From Levilactobacillus brevis (lineage in GTDB: Bacteria > Bacillota > Bacilli > Lactobacillales > Lactobacillaceae): a stretch of DNA of 64,000 nucleotides. Each line of letters opens with the position of its first letter. The first letter of the stretch is position 1. The notes beneath the pieces are model-generated. The model ran no database searches. It was given only the letters and a program-made list of their open reading frames with translations, and was not told where the DNA came from. Both the position numbers and the translations under genes were made by a program. The stretch spans positions 2,604,001-2,668,000 of the forward strand of contig CP032931.1 in assembly GCA_003666485.1 (NCBI GenBank), in the 5' to 3' direction. Shown here piece by piece: positions 8,484-20,092 of this stretch.

Positions 8484-8523
8484 GCCACAAATTCACTTAA
8501 CTGCCATATACACTGCCACGGCC

Positions 8524-9267
8524 TTACACATTCAATACTTTATTCAAGAACTCTCGCGTCCGCGGATTTTGCGGATGGTCGAAGACTTCGCTGGGCGTCC
8601 CCGCCTCTTGGATAATGCCGTCGTCCATGAAGGCGACCCGGTCGGCCACATTCTTGGCAAACCCCATTTCGTGGGTCACGACCACCATGGTCATCCCCCC
8701 TTCGGCCAGATCCTGCATGACCTGCAAGACATCGCCAACCATTTCGGGGTCCAACGCCGACGTGGGTTCGTCGAACAACATGATCTCTGGTTCCATGGCC
8801 AGTGCCCGGGCAATGGCAACCCGTTGCTGCTGCCCGCCTGATAGAGAGTGAGGCATTGCGTTAGCTTTGTCCGCCAAGCCCACCTGCTCCAGCAACTTTT
8901 CGGCCCGCACCTTAGCGTCCGCCTTGCTTAGTCCCTTCAGTTGAACGGGGCCCAGCGTCACGTTCTGCAACACGGAGAGATGGGGGAACAAGTTAAAATG
9001 TTGAAAGACCATGCCAATGTTTTCGCGAATCCGGTTCAAATCGACCTTGGGGTCACCAACCCGTTGGCCTTCGACCAGGACCGTCCCGCTCGTCAATTTT
9101 TCCAATCCGTTCAAGCAACGTAAAAAGGTACTCTTCCCAGAACCTGAGGGTCCAATCAAACACAGAACCTCCTGGGCTTGCACGCTAAGATCAATGCCCT
9201 TCAACACTTCGTTATCACCAAACGCCTTGTGCAGGTCCGTCACTTGAATCTTTGGTGTCGTTGTCAT
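8524..9267 (-). CDS. Polar amino acid ABC transporter ATP-binding protein (GlnQ type)
   Basis: 247 residues with every ABC ATPase motif: Walker [10 protein letters not shown] (residues 38-46), Q-loop in [18 protein letters not shown], signature [15 protein letters not shown], Walker [15 protein letters not shown] and the switch histidine in [10 protein letters not shown]. The [12 protein letters not shown] and [15 protein letters not shown] segments are typical of the glutamine/polar amino acid uptake (PAAT) class. No permease or binding protein gene adjoins it, so it must energise a permease encoded elsewhere or has been separated from its operon. RBS is GGGAGG; terminators flank both ends, so it is monocistronic. 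Confidence 0.9.
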   Translation of the reverse strand: MTTTPKIQVTDLHKAFGDNEVLKGIDLSVQAQEVLCLIGPSGSGKSTFLRCLNGLEKLTSGTVLVEGQRVGDPKVDLNRIRENIGMVFQHFNLFPHLSVLQNVTLGPVQLKGLSKADAKVRAEKLLEQVGLADKANAMPHSLSGGQQQRVAIARALAMEPEIMLFDEPTSALDPEMVGDVLQVMQDLAEGGMTMVVVTHEMGFAKNVADRVAFMDDGIIQEAGTPSEVFDHPQNPRTREFLNKVLNV

Positions 9268-9307
9268 CCTATTAACCTCCCAAATATACCAATACCTATT
9301 TTATGTA

Positions 9308-9352
9308 AAAAGGGACAGCCGAACCAACCAAGTTCAGCTATCCCCTTTATTT
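9308..9352 (-). terminator. Terminator of the secG-est-rnr-smpB group
   Basis: On the minus strand AAAGGGGATAGCTGAAC pairs with GTTCGGCTGTCCCTTT, then TTTTACAT. It lies just after the smpB stop. Confidence 0.85.
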
Positions 9353-9355
9353 TAA

Positions 9356-9829
9356 CTAGTAACGCTTCATGACCCGCGCAATTTGCCGGTCTTGTTCACG
9401 TCGCTTAATGGTCTCACGCTTATCGTACTCACGTTTCCCATGAGCCACGCCGATCAACACCTTGGCAAATCCGTGCTTCAGGTACATCCGCAACGGAATC
9501 AGGGTGACCCCTTTATCCATCGTGGCTTGCCCCAGGCGGCGGATTTCTTTCTTGTGTAACAGCAACTTCCGGTTCCGCAGGGGATCGTGATTGAACCGGT
9601 TTCCTTGAACGTATTCACTGATGTGGACGTTCATCAACCACGCCTCATTGTTGCGCACCTGGGCGAAGCCGTCTTGCAAGTTCACCCGGCGGGCACGTAA
9701 CGACTTGATCTCGGTTCCCGTTAAGACGATCCCCGCCTCAATGGTTTCTGTGACCGCGTAATCGTGCCGCGCCTTGCGGTTTTGCGCCAAAACGTTATCT
9801 GGTGTTTTCTTGGTCTTTTTCTTCGCCAA
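9356..9829 (-). CDS. smpB: SsrA-binding protein SmpB
   Basis: 157 residues, full length. SmpB blocks include [42 protein letters not shown] and the tmRNA-binding [16 protein letters not shown] region, with the basic C-terminal tail ending [15 protein letters not shown] that inserts into the decoding centre. It delivers tmRNA to stalled ribosomes for trans-translation. The start is TTG at 9829, chosen because GCGAGGTGA follows the rnr stop at suitable spacing. rnr-smpB is the standard order in Bacillota; the tmRNA gene itself is not in this window. Confidence 0.95.
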   Translation of the reverse strand: MAKKKTKKTPDNVLAQNRKARHDYAVTETIEAGIVLTGTEIKSLRARRVNLQDGFAQVRNNEAWLMNVHISEYVQGNRFNHDPLRNRKLLLHKKEIRRLGQATMDKGVTLIPLRMYLKHGFAKVLIGVAHGKREYDKRETIKRREQDRQIARVMKRY

Positions 9830-9844
9830 GTTCAGTCACCTCGC

Positions 9845-12241
9845 TTAGTGCCGACCACCTTGTGAATTGTTGCGGTGTTGCCCACCGTTGTTGTTCCGGT
9901 GTTGGCTGTTATTGCCACCACGTGAATTCGATGATCGTTGATTCCCGTTGCGGTGATTGCCACCGTTACGGTTGCCCCCACCATGGTTGTTGCCATGGTT
10001 ATTGTTATTGTTCCGACCGTGGAAATTACCCCCACGTGACCGGTGTTCCCGGTGTGGCAGTAAGTCACTGGTTGGCGCACTTTCAGGGTTTAATAATTCA
10101 AAGTCGATTTCACTTTGTTCTTTGTCGACGTGGATGACCTTGACCCGGATCTGTTGACCGATTCGATACGTCCGTCGCGTATTCCGACCGACTAAGGCCA
10201 GGTACTTTTCAACGTATTCGTAGTAGTCATCCTGCATCCGACTAATGTGAATCAGGCCTTCGATGGTGTTTGGCAATTCGACAAACATCCCGAACTTCAT
10301 CACGGAACTAACTACGGCGTCAAATTCTTCGCCGACGTGATCAGCCATGTATTCAGCCATCTTCATGTCGTTGGTATCCCGTTCAGCATCGATGGAGCGC
10401 CGTTCCATTTCAGACGTGTGGACCCCGATTTCTTCCAGGATCGGTGCAAATTTTTCTTTGCTAGCCTCACCCGTTCCGTGGTCTTCGTAGTAATGGATCA
10501 TCCGGTGCACCATGGTATCTGGGTACCGCCGAATCGGTGACGTGAAGTGGGTGTAGAATTCCGCGCCCAACCCAAAGTGACCCAAGGATTGATCGGCGTA
10601 ACGCGCCTGCTTCAAGCTCCGTAACATCATAACGGAAACCATGGCTTCTTCTGGCTTGCCGGCCACTTGCTTTAAGATGCCTTGTAACATCTTTGGCCGC
10701 AGGTGGTTCGGGTCACCCTTAACGTTGATCCCGAAGGCCGTTAAGAATTCGAAGAAGCTCCGGACCCGGTCGCCATCTGGCGTTTCGTGGACCCGGTATA
10801 AGAATGGTACCTTGGCACGGAAGTAGTGTTCGGCAACCGTTTCGTTAGCCGCCAGCATGAAGGATTCAATCAAGCGTTCAGCCACACCACGCGTCCGCAA
10901 TTTTACGTCAATAGCGTGACCCTTGTCGTCGACGATGATTTCAGCTTCGCGGTCATCAAAATCAATGGCCCCACGACGCTTACGGTGCTTAACCAAGATC
11001 TTGTGCAGCTCACCCATGGCTTCAAACATAGGTACGAGAGACTTGTAACGGTCCATGGTAACGGGATCATGGGCTTCCAAGATCTGGTTAACGGCCGTAT
11101 AAGTCATCCGTGCCTTAGAGCGCATCACGGACGGGTGGATCCGGTGCTTAACCACATTCCCGGATTCATCGATTTCCATGTCACAGCTCATGCACAACCG
11201 CAATTCGCCCTCATTCAAGGAACAGATCCCGTTGGACAGACGCCGTGGCAACATTGGAATAACCCGGTCAGTCAGGTAGACACTGGTCCCCCGCTTGTAG
11301 GCTTCCTTGTCTAAGATGGAGTCTTCCTTGACGTAATGGGAAACGTCGGCGATGTGGACACCCAGATGGTAGTTACCATTAGGCAATTTCCAAACCGTCA
11401 CAGCATCATCCAAGTCTTTAGACGACTCGCCATCAATGGTGACCAAGTCTTGGTCCGTGATGTCCTCGCGTCCGGCCATTTCTTCTGGTAAGACGTGATC
11501 TGGAATCTCGTCAGCGGCCTGCATGACCTCTTCAGGGAATTCAGAAGGAATGTTGTGTTGGTACACGATTTGTAAAATATCGATACCCGGGTCATCCACA
11601 CTCCCGATGACTTGCTTAGCAATCCCCACCATAGCGTCAGGATGCTCAGCACTTGGATATTCGGTAATTTCAGCGGTGACGACCTCACCTGGCGTTGGGT
11701 TCAAGCCGACAGCGGTCACGTAGAACTTGTACTTCATGACCTTCTTATCGGTCAACCGGACTTGACCCAGGTAGCCGTTATCGTCGTCGGTCTTAAAGAA
11801 TTCCCCAACGACTTGCTCGTAGTGGTGTTCCACGATTTCGGTGACCTTACCTTCAGGACCCTTACCACTGCGCGGATCGCCCGCCCGAATGATTTCAATC
11901 TTAACGGTATCGCCATTCAATGCCCGCAACGTGTTGTTGGGTGCAATATAAGCGTCTGGTTCAATCTTGTTTTCATCATATGCCACGAAACCAAAGCCCT
12001 TGTCATTGCCGTGAAAAATCCCGGTCAATGTCCGTTGGCTTGGGTCCAATTGAAAATGCCCGTGATCGGTCACTTGGACCAACCCGTCGCGTTCCAATTG
12101 CGCAAGCTCCTGCACGATCAGCTTGAAAGCCGCTGACCCGTGGTAATGGAGTGCGTCAGAAATGTCTTCTACTGTGTAGCTTTGTTCCGAATGTGCTCGG
12201 AAGAAAGCTGTTAAGTCTGTTTTTAATGTATTATCTTGCAC
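9845..12241 (-). CDS. rnr: Ribonuclease R
   Basis: 798 residues. In order: an N-terminal winged-helix region (SYTVEDISDALHYHGSAAFK), two cold-shock domains (GIFHGNDKGFGFVAYD...), the RNB catalytic domain with the metal-binding DLVTIDGESSKDLDDAVTV aspartates near residues 275-295, and an S1 domain (FDAVVSSVMKFGMFVELPNTIEGLIHIS). It is a processive 3'-5' exoribonuclease that degrades structured RNA and stable-RNA fragments and helps turnover of non-stop mRNA with tmRNA-SmpB. The last 70 residues form an unusual tail rich in N, G, H and R instead of the usual lysine-rich tail. Start is GTG with GAGGAA upstream. Confidence 0.95.
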   Translation of the reverse strand: MQDNTLKTDLTAFFRAHSEQSYTVEDISDALHYHGSAAFKLIVQELAQLERDGLVQVTDHGHFQLDPSQRTLTGIFHGNDKGFGFVAYDENKIEPDAYIAPNNTLRALNGDTVKIEIIRAGDPRSGKGPEGKVTEIVEHHYEQVVGEFFKTDDDNGYLGQVRLTDKKVMKYKFYVTAVGLNPTPGEVVTAEITEYPSAEHPDAMVGIAKQVIGSVDDPGIDILQIVYQHNIPSEFPEEVMQAADEIPDHVLPEEMAGREDITDQDLVTIDGESSKDLDDAVTVWKLPNGNYHLGVHIADVSHYVKEDSILDKEAYKRGTSVYLTDRVIPMLPRRLSNGICSLNEGELRLCMSCDMEIDESGNVVKHRIHPSVMRSKARMTYTAVNQILEAHDPVTMDRYKSLVPMFEAMGELHKILVKHRKRRGAIDFDDREAEIIVDDKGHAIDVKLRTRGVAERLIESFMLAANETVAEHYFRAKVPFLYRVHETPDGDRVRSFFEFLTAFGINVKGDPNHLRPKMLQGILKQVAGKPEEAMVSVMMLRSLKQARYADQSLGHFGLGAEFYTHFTSPIRRYPDTMVHRMIHYYEDHGTGEASKEKFAPILEEIGVHTSEMERRSIDAERDTNDMKMAEYMADHVGEEFDAVVSSVMKFGMFVELPNTIEGLIHISRMQDDYYEYVEKYLALVGRNTRRTYRIGQQIRVKVIHVDKEQSEIDFELLNPESAPTSDLLPHREHRSRGGNFHGRNNNNNHGNNHGGGNRNGGNHRNGNQRSSNSRGGNNSQHRNNNGGQHRNNSQGGRH

Positions 12242-12258
12242 TATCGATTCCTCGTTAT

Positions 12259-13002
12259 TTAAAAGATTGTTTGGAGATAAGCTAAAATGTCCGTTTCTAA
12301 GGCATGGTGCGCCGAGTTGACGGTCAACACGTGACCGGCACCGGGGTACTCATGAAAATCAGTTTGATTGGCCGGATAGGCGTCCGCTAACCATTGACCC
12401 GAACGGGGATCGATCATCTGATCTTGGTCCCCTTGGGCAATGAAGACGCGCTGCTTGATCCGGTCTAAATGCGTTGCTGTCGTGTCCGTAAACGCTTGGA
12501 TCGCCGTTAATTGGGCGTTCAAGTGGTCCTTTAACCAGGCCACCCGTTGCGCTTGGTCATCGCCAGTAATGTTTTGCTCCCGGTAAGTCGCCTGCGCCAT
12601 CTGAATGAACGACGCCGGTACGTTGGTCTGTCCCCGAAAGATGACGGGGGAGGCAATCGTCCCACCACCCAGCAACTCTGGGTATTCCTGGAGCGCGCGG
12701 GTCGCAAATAGCCCGCCGAGTGACAAACCAAAGATAGCGATCCGCTGATAGCCGCTCTGCCGTAGCTTGGCAATTGCGTCTTGCGTATCCTGCCACCACT
12801 GCTTAGGCGACCCCAGCCGTAAAATATCGGCGGGATCTCCGGTGGCGTGGCCGGTAAAGATCGGTGCCAGCACGGTGTAATTTTCACTCTGTAAACGCCG
12901 TGCCAGGATGCGCATATCATTGGAACTTCCGGAATAAGCGTGCAGTAGGATCACTGCTTGAGGCCCCTCTTCAAAGAAGAGCGGGGCTGGTTTTCGAATC
13001 AT
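12259..13002 (-). CDS. Carboxylesterase / alpha-beta hydrolase (Est30 type)
   Basis: 247 residues, alpha/beta-hydrolase fold. The nucleophile elbow is GLSLGG near residue 95, the acid lies in AQGDQDQMIDPRSG, and the histidine is in YPGAGHVLTVNSAHH. AVILLHAYSGSSNDM near the N-terminus forms the oxyanion region. The size and its place between secG and rnr match the Est30/YvaK carboxylesterases, which hydrolyse short-chain esters; the natural substrate is unknown. It starts 18 bases before rnr ends its leader, with GTGGTGG upstream of ATG. Confidence 0.85.
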   Translation of the reverse strand: MIRKPAPLFFEEGPQAVILLHAYSGSSNDMRILARRLQSENYTVLAPIFTGHATGDPADILRLGSPKQWWQDTQDAIAKLRQSGYQRIAIFGLSLGGLFATRALQEYPELLGGGTIASPVIFRGQTNVPASFIQMAQATYREQNITGDDQAQRVAWLKDHLNAQLTAIQAFTDTTATHLDRIKQRVFIAQGDQDQMIDPRSGQWLADAYPANQTDFHEYPGAGHVLTVNSAHHALETDILAYLQTIF

Positions 13003-13039
13003 GTAAAACCACCACTTTCCGCAATATTAACATTATTCT

Positions 13040-13078
13040 GTAAAAAAGCCCCCTGTAACGAAAAACAGGAGGGCCTAC
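13040..13078 (-). terminator. Terminator or attenuator after secG
   Basis: On the minus strand GGCCCTCCTGT pairs with ACAGGGGGC, followed by TTTTTTAC. It would reduce readthrough from secG into the esterase-rnr-smpB genes. Confidence 0.8.
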
Positions 13079-13086
13079 ATTCTACT

Positions 13087-13323
13087 CTAGTGTGAAGATA
13101 AATAAACTAAAGCCATTGCCAGCCCAAAGAACAGGGCCCCTAAGACGACCGTGACTTTTTGCATGAAGGCTTCAAAGCCACGGGGCTTCGCCTTAGCAAA
13201 TAAATCATCCGCACCACCAGATAAAGCGGATAATGCGTCGTTGGTCTTAGCTGGTTGCATCATGACTGCGATGATGATCAACACAGCGACAATTAAGATA
13301 CAGGTCATTAAAAAGTTATACAC
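13087..13323 (-). CDS. secG: Preprotein translocase subunit SecG
   Basis: 78 residues with two membrane segments (residues about 3-22 and 53-75) separated by a short loop containing MQPAKTNDALSALSGGADDLFAKAKPRGFEAFMQK, the SecG pattern with its conserved LSGG turn. It is the small auxiliary subunit of the SecYEG channel, stimulating SecA-driven export; SecA is encoded at 56.3 kb. The leader contains the direct repeat AGACCTATTAGACCTATT just upstream of GGAGGC. Confidence 0.92.
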   Translation of the reverse strand: MYNFLMTCILIVAVLIIIAVMMQPAKTNDALSALSGGADDLFAKAKPRGFEAFMQKVTVVLGALFFGLAMALVYLSSH

Positions 13324-13418
13324 GAATTTGCCTCCTACCTATCGAATAGGTCTAATAGGTCTAACTATACCTTACCAATTTATCATAGTCGGCCACTTTT
13401 TACCAGCCCCCCGCTCGT

Positions 13419-14975
13419 CTAATCGGGCAATTGTGCCGAAGAATCGTTTAAGTGGGTAAGTTGTTGCCGGACGTAAGCACGATTATTTTGGTAGGTAAAA
13501 ATCACTAAAATGTCGCCAGCCCGCAAAATCGTATCGCCGTGCGGAATCACTGACCGTTCCCCCCGGCGCACGCTGACCAGCAGCGACCCGGTTGGCCACA
13601 CAATGTCACGGACCTGTTGTCCAACCAAGTCGGTCCCCTCATCGACCGAAAATTCAATGCGGTCGGTCGGCCCGACATCCTTGGCTTCAGCGGGCTTGAC
13701 CATCTGTTCCAACATGGCTTCATAGATTGGTGCCCCACCAAGCACATCGACCGTAATGTAGGCCACAATGGCAACCACGGCCAATGGCATCAGGTGATGC
13801 AAGGTCCCCACCATTTCGGTAATCAGTAAGATGGCGGTGAACGGTGCTTTCGAGATACCGGCAAAGTAGCCAGCCATGGCGTAGATAATCAAATTGGCCA
13901 CATAGATGGCTGGTAACCAACCGATGGCCACGAAGATTCGCGCCCCAATGGCCCCTAGCAACGCGCCCAGCGCCAAGATCGGCAGGAAGATTCCCCCGGG
14001 TAACCCGGAGCTGTAACTAATCGTCGAGAAGCAGAAGCGCAAGATAAAGTAGCCAATCAGTGGCAGCAGCAATGGCGTGTGTTTGGCAAACAGAACGATC
14101 ATCCCGTTACCACCACCCAAGGCTACTGGCCACAGCAGGCCAATTGGAATGACCAAGAGAAACGGAATAATGCCGTCTAAATGCCGGGGTAACCAGCGTA
14201 ACTTAGCATACCAACTGGCCCCGCGTAACGTGACCCATTGATAGGCATACCCCAACAGACCCAACCCCACGCCTAAGAGCAATAGCAGCCCGTAGTAGCG
14301 CAGTGGGAGCGCGTGTTGGTAAGTGATGTGTAACACTGGGGTCAGGCCGAAAACTTCGTTAGAAACGAAATTAGCCACCACAGCGCTGGTCAATGAAGTG
14401 AGCCATACCAGCGTCGAAAAGTTATGATAGACCTCTTCCAGAATAAAGAGGGTCGACGCAATCGGCGCGTTGAAAGCCGCAGATAACCCGGCAGCGGCCC
14501 CACCGGCAATCAGCAGGCGTCGTTGACTACCAGTAAACCGGAAGCCCTCAGCGACCCCTTGTGCCACGGTCCCGCCCAACTGAATCGACGGTCCTTCCCG
14601 GCCTAAGAACAGCCCGGAGCCAATACCTAAGATACCACCGAAGAATTTCTTCCACAGGACTGGCCACCAGGCATAATCCATTTCACCGGCCAATTGGCCT
14701 TCAACCTGGGGAATCCCAGAACCCTTGATCATGGGTGTTTGCTTGGTCCAATGGCCAATCAATACCGCCACCGCGACCAATAGCAATGCCCAGGGAATCA
14801 GCCACAAGGGATTTTGGCCAAACCAGCCATACAGGCTCTGCATGAGTTTAAGTAAATGTTCAATAGCTAACCGAAACGTGCTCACGACGGCCCCGGCCAA
14901 TAACCCCACGATACTTCCGAAGAAGATGGCGCTGAGTCGGGTAAAATCATGTTGGGTCCGTTGCTTTCGTTTCAT
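13419..14975 (-). CDS. ClC family chloride/proton antiporter with RCK_C domain
   Basis: 518 residues: about ten hydrophobic segments of the ClC fold followed by a cytoplasmic TrkA-C (RCK_C) domain at about 430-505. Selectivity motifs are GSGIPQVEG (residues 85-93), GREGPSIQLGG with the gating glutamate near 126, and GLPGGIFLP. The LFILEE segment carries the internal glutamate expected of H+-coupled exchangers rather than channels. It probably exchanges chloride for protons at the membrane, helping acid or ion stress tolerance. Start ATG with GGAGGAA upstream; it runs alone. Confidence 0.9.
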   Translation of the reverse strand: MKRKQRTQHDFTRLSAIFFGSIVGLLAGAVVSTFRLAIEHLLKLMQSLYGWFGQNPLWLIPWALLLVAVAVLIGHWTKQTPMIKGSGIPQVEGQLAGEMDYAWWPVLWKKFFGGILGIGSGLFLGREGPSIQLGGTVAQGVAEGFRFTGSQRRLLIAGGAAAGLSAAFNAPIASTLFILEEVYHNFSTLVWLTSLTSAVVANFVSNEVFGLTPVLHITYQHALPLRYYGLLLLLGVGLGLLGYAYQWVTLRGASWYAKLRWLPRHLDGIIPFLLVIPIGLLWPVALGGGNGMIVLFAKHTPLLLPLIGYFILRFCFSTISYSSGLPGGIFLPILALGALLGAIGARIFVAIGWLPAIYVANLIIYAMAGYFAGISKAPFTAILLITEMVGTLHHLMPLAVVAIVAYITVDVLGGAPIYEAMLEQMVKPAEAKDVGPTDRIEFSVDEGTDLVGQQVRDIVWPTGSLLVSVRRGERSVIPHGDTILRAGDILVIFTYQNNRAYVRQQLTHLNDSSAQLPD

Positions 14976-15036
14976 TAGGCGATTCCTCCACAGTTTTTAA
15001 AGTCTAAATACCAGTTTAGCACAGATTGGCACAGAC

Positions 15037-16280
<1,244 letters not shown>

Positions 16281-16335
16281 CCATTCCCCCTCGTTAAAGT
16301 TAACTCCGTAAGAAATGGTCGAAAATTTTATTTTG

Positions 16336-16374
16336 CACAAAAAAAGAAGCAAGCCCATCACTGGACCTGCCTCT
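16336..16374 (-). terminator. Terminator of eno
   Basis: On the minus strand GAGGCAGGTCC pairs along its whole length (with G-U pairs) with GGGCTTGCTTC, followed by TTTTTTT. Confidence 0.85.
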
Positions 16375-16390
16375 TAGATTTCATGTTTAA

Positions 16391-17770
<1,380 letters not shown>

Positions 17771-17772
17771 TT

Positions 17773-17801
17773 ATTCTATAAGTTTAACATTGAACTTTCA
17801 A
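17773..17801 (-). promoter_or_regulatory. Promoter of eno
   Basis: On the minus strand TTGAAA, a 17 bp spacer, and TAGAAT, followed by a leader of about 60 bases before the eno start. Confidence 0.7.
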
Positions 17802-17817
17802 TTATATTTTGCCCGAA

Positions 17818-18576
17818 TTACAAATTTTGATAGTTCGCTAACTGAATGAAAGAGTTTTCATCCAAACTAGACCCGCCAGCGAGGACCCCATCGACATTAT
17901 CCTTGGCCATTAGGCCGACAATATTGTCGGGTTTCACGCTGCCACCATACAAAATTCGCACGCCGTTGGCTAAATCATCCGAGTAGATGTCAGCCAACGT
18001 CTGGCGGATCAGGTAACACCCTTCTTCGGCTTGGTCAGTCGAAGCTGAGGTGCCACTGCCAATAGCCCAACTCGGCTCGTAAGCAATCACGATCTTGGCA
18101 GCATCTTGCGAACTAACGCCCTTGAGCGCCGCCGTGACTTGGTTGACGACCCAGTGAATCTTTTCACCGGATTCGCGCCGCCCCATGGTTTCATCACAAC
18201 AAACGATGGGCGTCATGTCATTGCGAAAAACCGCTTGGACTTTCCGGTTGATGACATCGTCCGTCTCGTTAAAGTAACGTCGCCGTTCGGAGTGGCCCAC
18301 GATGGTGTAAGGAATCCCCATCGCGTGTAGGGCCTTGGGGCTCGTTTCGCCCGTGTAGGCACCTTCGTCTTCGTAATAGCAAGTCTCAGCACCAATTCGT
18401 AAAATATCTTCCCGATTGGCATCTAACATGGTCTGTAAAAATAACGCTGGTGCGGCAATCGCCGTTTCCACCACGTTTTCAGCCGGTAGCTTGCCCTGCA
18501 CAGCTTCAACGAAACTGCGCGCTTCAGCAACCGTCTTGTTCATTTTCCAGTTACCAGCAATGAGTGGTATCCGCAA
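17818..18576 (-). CDS. tpiA: Triosephosphate isomerase
   Basis: 252 residues, TIM barrel. Catalytic lysine is in AGNWKMNKT, the catalytic histidine in [13 protein letters not shown], and the catalytic glutamate in [18 protein letters not shown], with the phosphate-gripping [12 protein letters not shown] and GVLAGGSSL loops. It interconverts dihydroxyacetone phosphate and glyceraldehyde 3-phosphate. Translation starts at TTG (18576) behind GAGAGGGTGG. It follows a terminator placed after pgk, so it depends on readthrough or an undetected promoter. Confidence 0.98.
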   Translation of the reverse strand: MRIPLIAGNWKMNKTVAEARSFVEAVQGKLPAENVVETAIAAPALFLQTMLDANREDILRIGAETCYYEDEGAYTGETSPKALHAMGIPYTIVGHSERRRYFNETDDVINRKVQAVFRNDMTPIVCCDETMGRRESGEKIHWVVNQVTAALKGVSSQDAAKIVIAYEPSWAIGSGTSASTDQAEEGCYLIRQTLADIYSDDLANGVRILYGGSVKPDNIVGLMAKDNVDGVLAGGSSLDENSFIQLANYQNL

Positions 18577-18679
18577 CCTAATCCACCCTCTCTAAAAAAT
18601 AAATTGACTACGCTCATCATCTTACCGAATTCCCGCCGGATTAGCCAGCGAAGACCCTTACCGATTGACGAGTTTAAGC

Positions 18680-18715
18680 ATAAAAAGCTGTGATGACAAC
18701 CACCACAGCTCTTTA
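18680..18715 (-). terminator. Terminator between pgk and tpiA
   Basis: On the minus strand AGCTGTGGTG pairs with CATCACAGCT (one G-U pair) around GTTGT, followed by TTTTTATG. Confidence 0.8.
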
Positions 18716-18720
18716 CAAAT

Positions 18721-19923
18721 TTACTTATCAGAAATTGCGGCAATTCCTGGTAAGGTCTTCCCTTCGAGGTATTCAAGAGAAGCACCACCACCAGTGGAAA
18801 TGTGGGACAGCTTATCAGCAACACCGAGTTGTTGAACAGCGGCAGTTGAATCCCCACCACCGACGATCGTCTTGGCATCAGTCAAAGTCCCTAAGAACTT
18901 ACCGATTTCCAAAGTACCTTCGGCGTAGTTGCTCATTTCAAAGACACCCATTGGGCCGTTCCAAACAACCGTCTTGGCAGACTTCAGAACGTCTTCGAAT
19001 TCAGCGATAGACTTAGGTCCAATATCCAAGGCCATGTAGCCATCAGGAACGTCGCCTTCGACCGTCTTGTGGGCAGCATCGTTGTCAAACTTTTCAGCAA
19101 CAACGGAGTCAACTGGGAGAACCAACTTGTCGCCGGCCTTGTCCAAGATTTCCTTGGCTAAGTCGATCTTGTCGGTTTCAACCAGTGAGTTCCCAATCTT
19201 CATACCCTTAGCAGCGTAGAACGTGTAAGTCATCCCACCACCGATAAGAATCTTGTCAGCCTTAGCCAACAAGTTGTCGATCACACCGATCTTGTCAGAA
19301 ACCTTGGCACCACCCAAGATCGCAACGAATGGGTGTTCAGGGTTGTCAACGGCACCCCCGATGAACTTGATTTCCTTTTCCATCAAGAAGCCAGCAGCCG
19401 TTTGGGCCATGTTGGCAGCGATCCCGGCGTTAGATGCGTGGGAACGGTGAGCCGTCCCGAAGGCATCGTTAACGAAGACGTCACCCAATGAAGCCCAGTA
19501 CTTGCCCAATTCAGGGTCGTTACCAGATTCACGCTTAACGTATTCGCCGTCTTTAACATCTTCGTAACGGGTGTTTTCCATTACCAAGACATCGCCGTCG
19601 TTCAAGCCATCAATGGCATCTTCAAGCTGTTTGCCTTCAGTGGTTGGGACGAACGTAACTGGCTTGTTTAACAAGTTGGACAGACGTTCTGCGACTGGGC
19701 GCATGGACAGGCCTGGCTTGTCGTCTTCCTTCTTGATCCGACCTAAGTGAGATAAGAGGATGGCCTTGCCACCATGTTCGATTACGTACTTGATCGTTGG
19801 TAATGCCGCAACGATACGGTTATCGTTACCAATCACACCGTCTTTGATTGGGACGTTAAAGTCGACCCGCATCAGGACTTTTTTGCCCTTTAAGTCTAAA
19901 TCAGAAACTGTTAATTTAGCCAA
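18721..19923 (-). CDS. pgk: Phosphoglycerate kinase
   Basis: 400 residues, full length. N-terminal [15 protein letters not shown] with the substrate-binding DFN, the [11 protein letters not shown] arginine loop, [16 protein letters not shown] linker, nucleotide-binding [11 protein letters not shown], and C-terminal [11 protein letters not shown] and [13 protein letters not shown]. It makes ATP from 1,3-bisphosphoglycerate. It starts at TTG (19923) with CAAGGAGGA at the right distance. A promoter at 19970-19998 and terminators on both sides make it an independently expressed unit inside the glycolytic cluster. Confidence 0.98.
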   Translation of the reverse strand: MAKLTVSDLDLKGKKVLMRVDFNVPIKDGVIGNDNRIVAALPTIKYVIEHGGKAILLSHLGRIKKEDDKPGLSMRPVAERLSNLLNKPVTFVPTTEGKQLEDAIDGLNDGDVLVMENTRYEDVKDGEYVKRESGNDPELGKYWASLGDVFVNDAFGTAHRSHASNAGIAANMAQTAAGFLMEKEIKFIGGAVDNPEHPFVAILGGAKVSDKIGVIDNLLAKADKILIGGGMTYTFYAAKGMKIGNSLVETDKIDLAKEILDKAGDKLVLPVDSVVAEKFDNDAAHKTVEGDVPDGYMALDIGPKSIAEFEDVLKSAKTVVWNGPMGVFEMSNYAEGTLEIGKFLGTLTDAKTIVGGGDSTAAVQQLGVADKLSHISTGGGASLEYLEGKTLPGIAAISDK

Positions 19924-19969
19924 TTCTGAAATCCTCCTTGAGTAATATCTATTAAAAGATTACTTTCAC

Positions 19970-19998
19970 AATATACAGCACTTACCTCTGAAATTCAA
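19970..19998 (-). promoter_or_regulatory. Promoter of pgk
   Basis: On the minus strand TTGAAT, a 17 bp spacer, TATATT; it lies between the gap terminator and the pgk start. Confidence 0.65.
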
Positions 19999-20017
19999 AG
20001 GACTTATGCAAATTTTT

Positions 20018-20062
20018 ACAAAAAACGCAGCGAAGAAATTCCTCCCTCCGCCGCGTTCGTGA
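20018..20062 (-). terminator. Terminator between gap and pgk
   Basis: On the minus strand AACGCGGCGGAG pairs with CTTCGCTGCGTT (12 bp with two G-U pairs), followed by TTTTTTG. Confidence 0.85.
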
Positions 20063-20092
20063 GTCTATTTAAAAGCTGTTACAACTGTCGGA

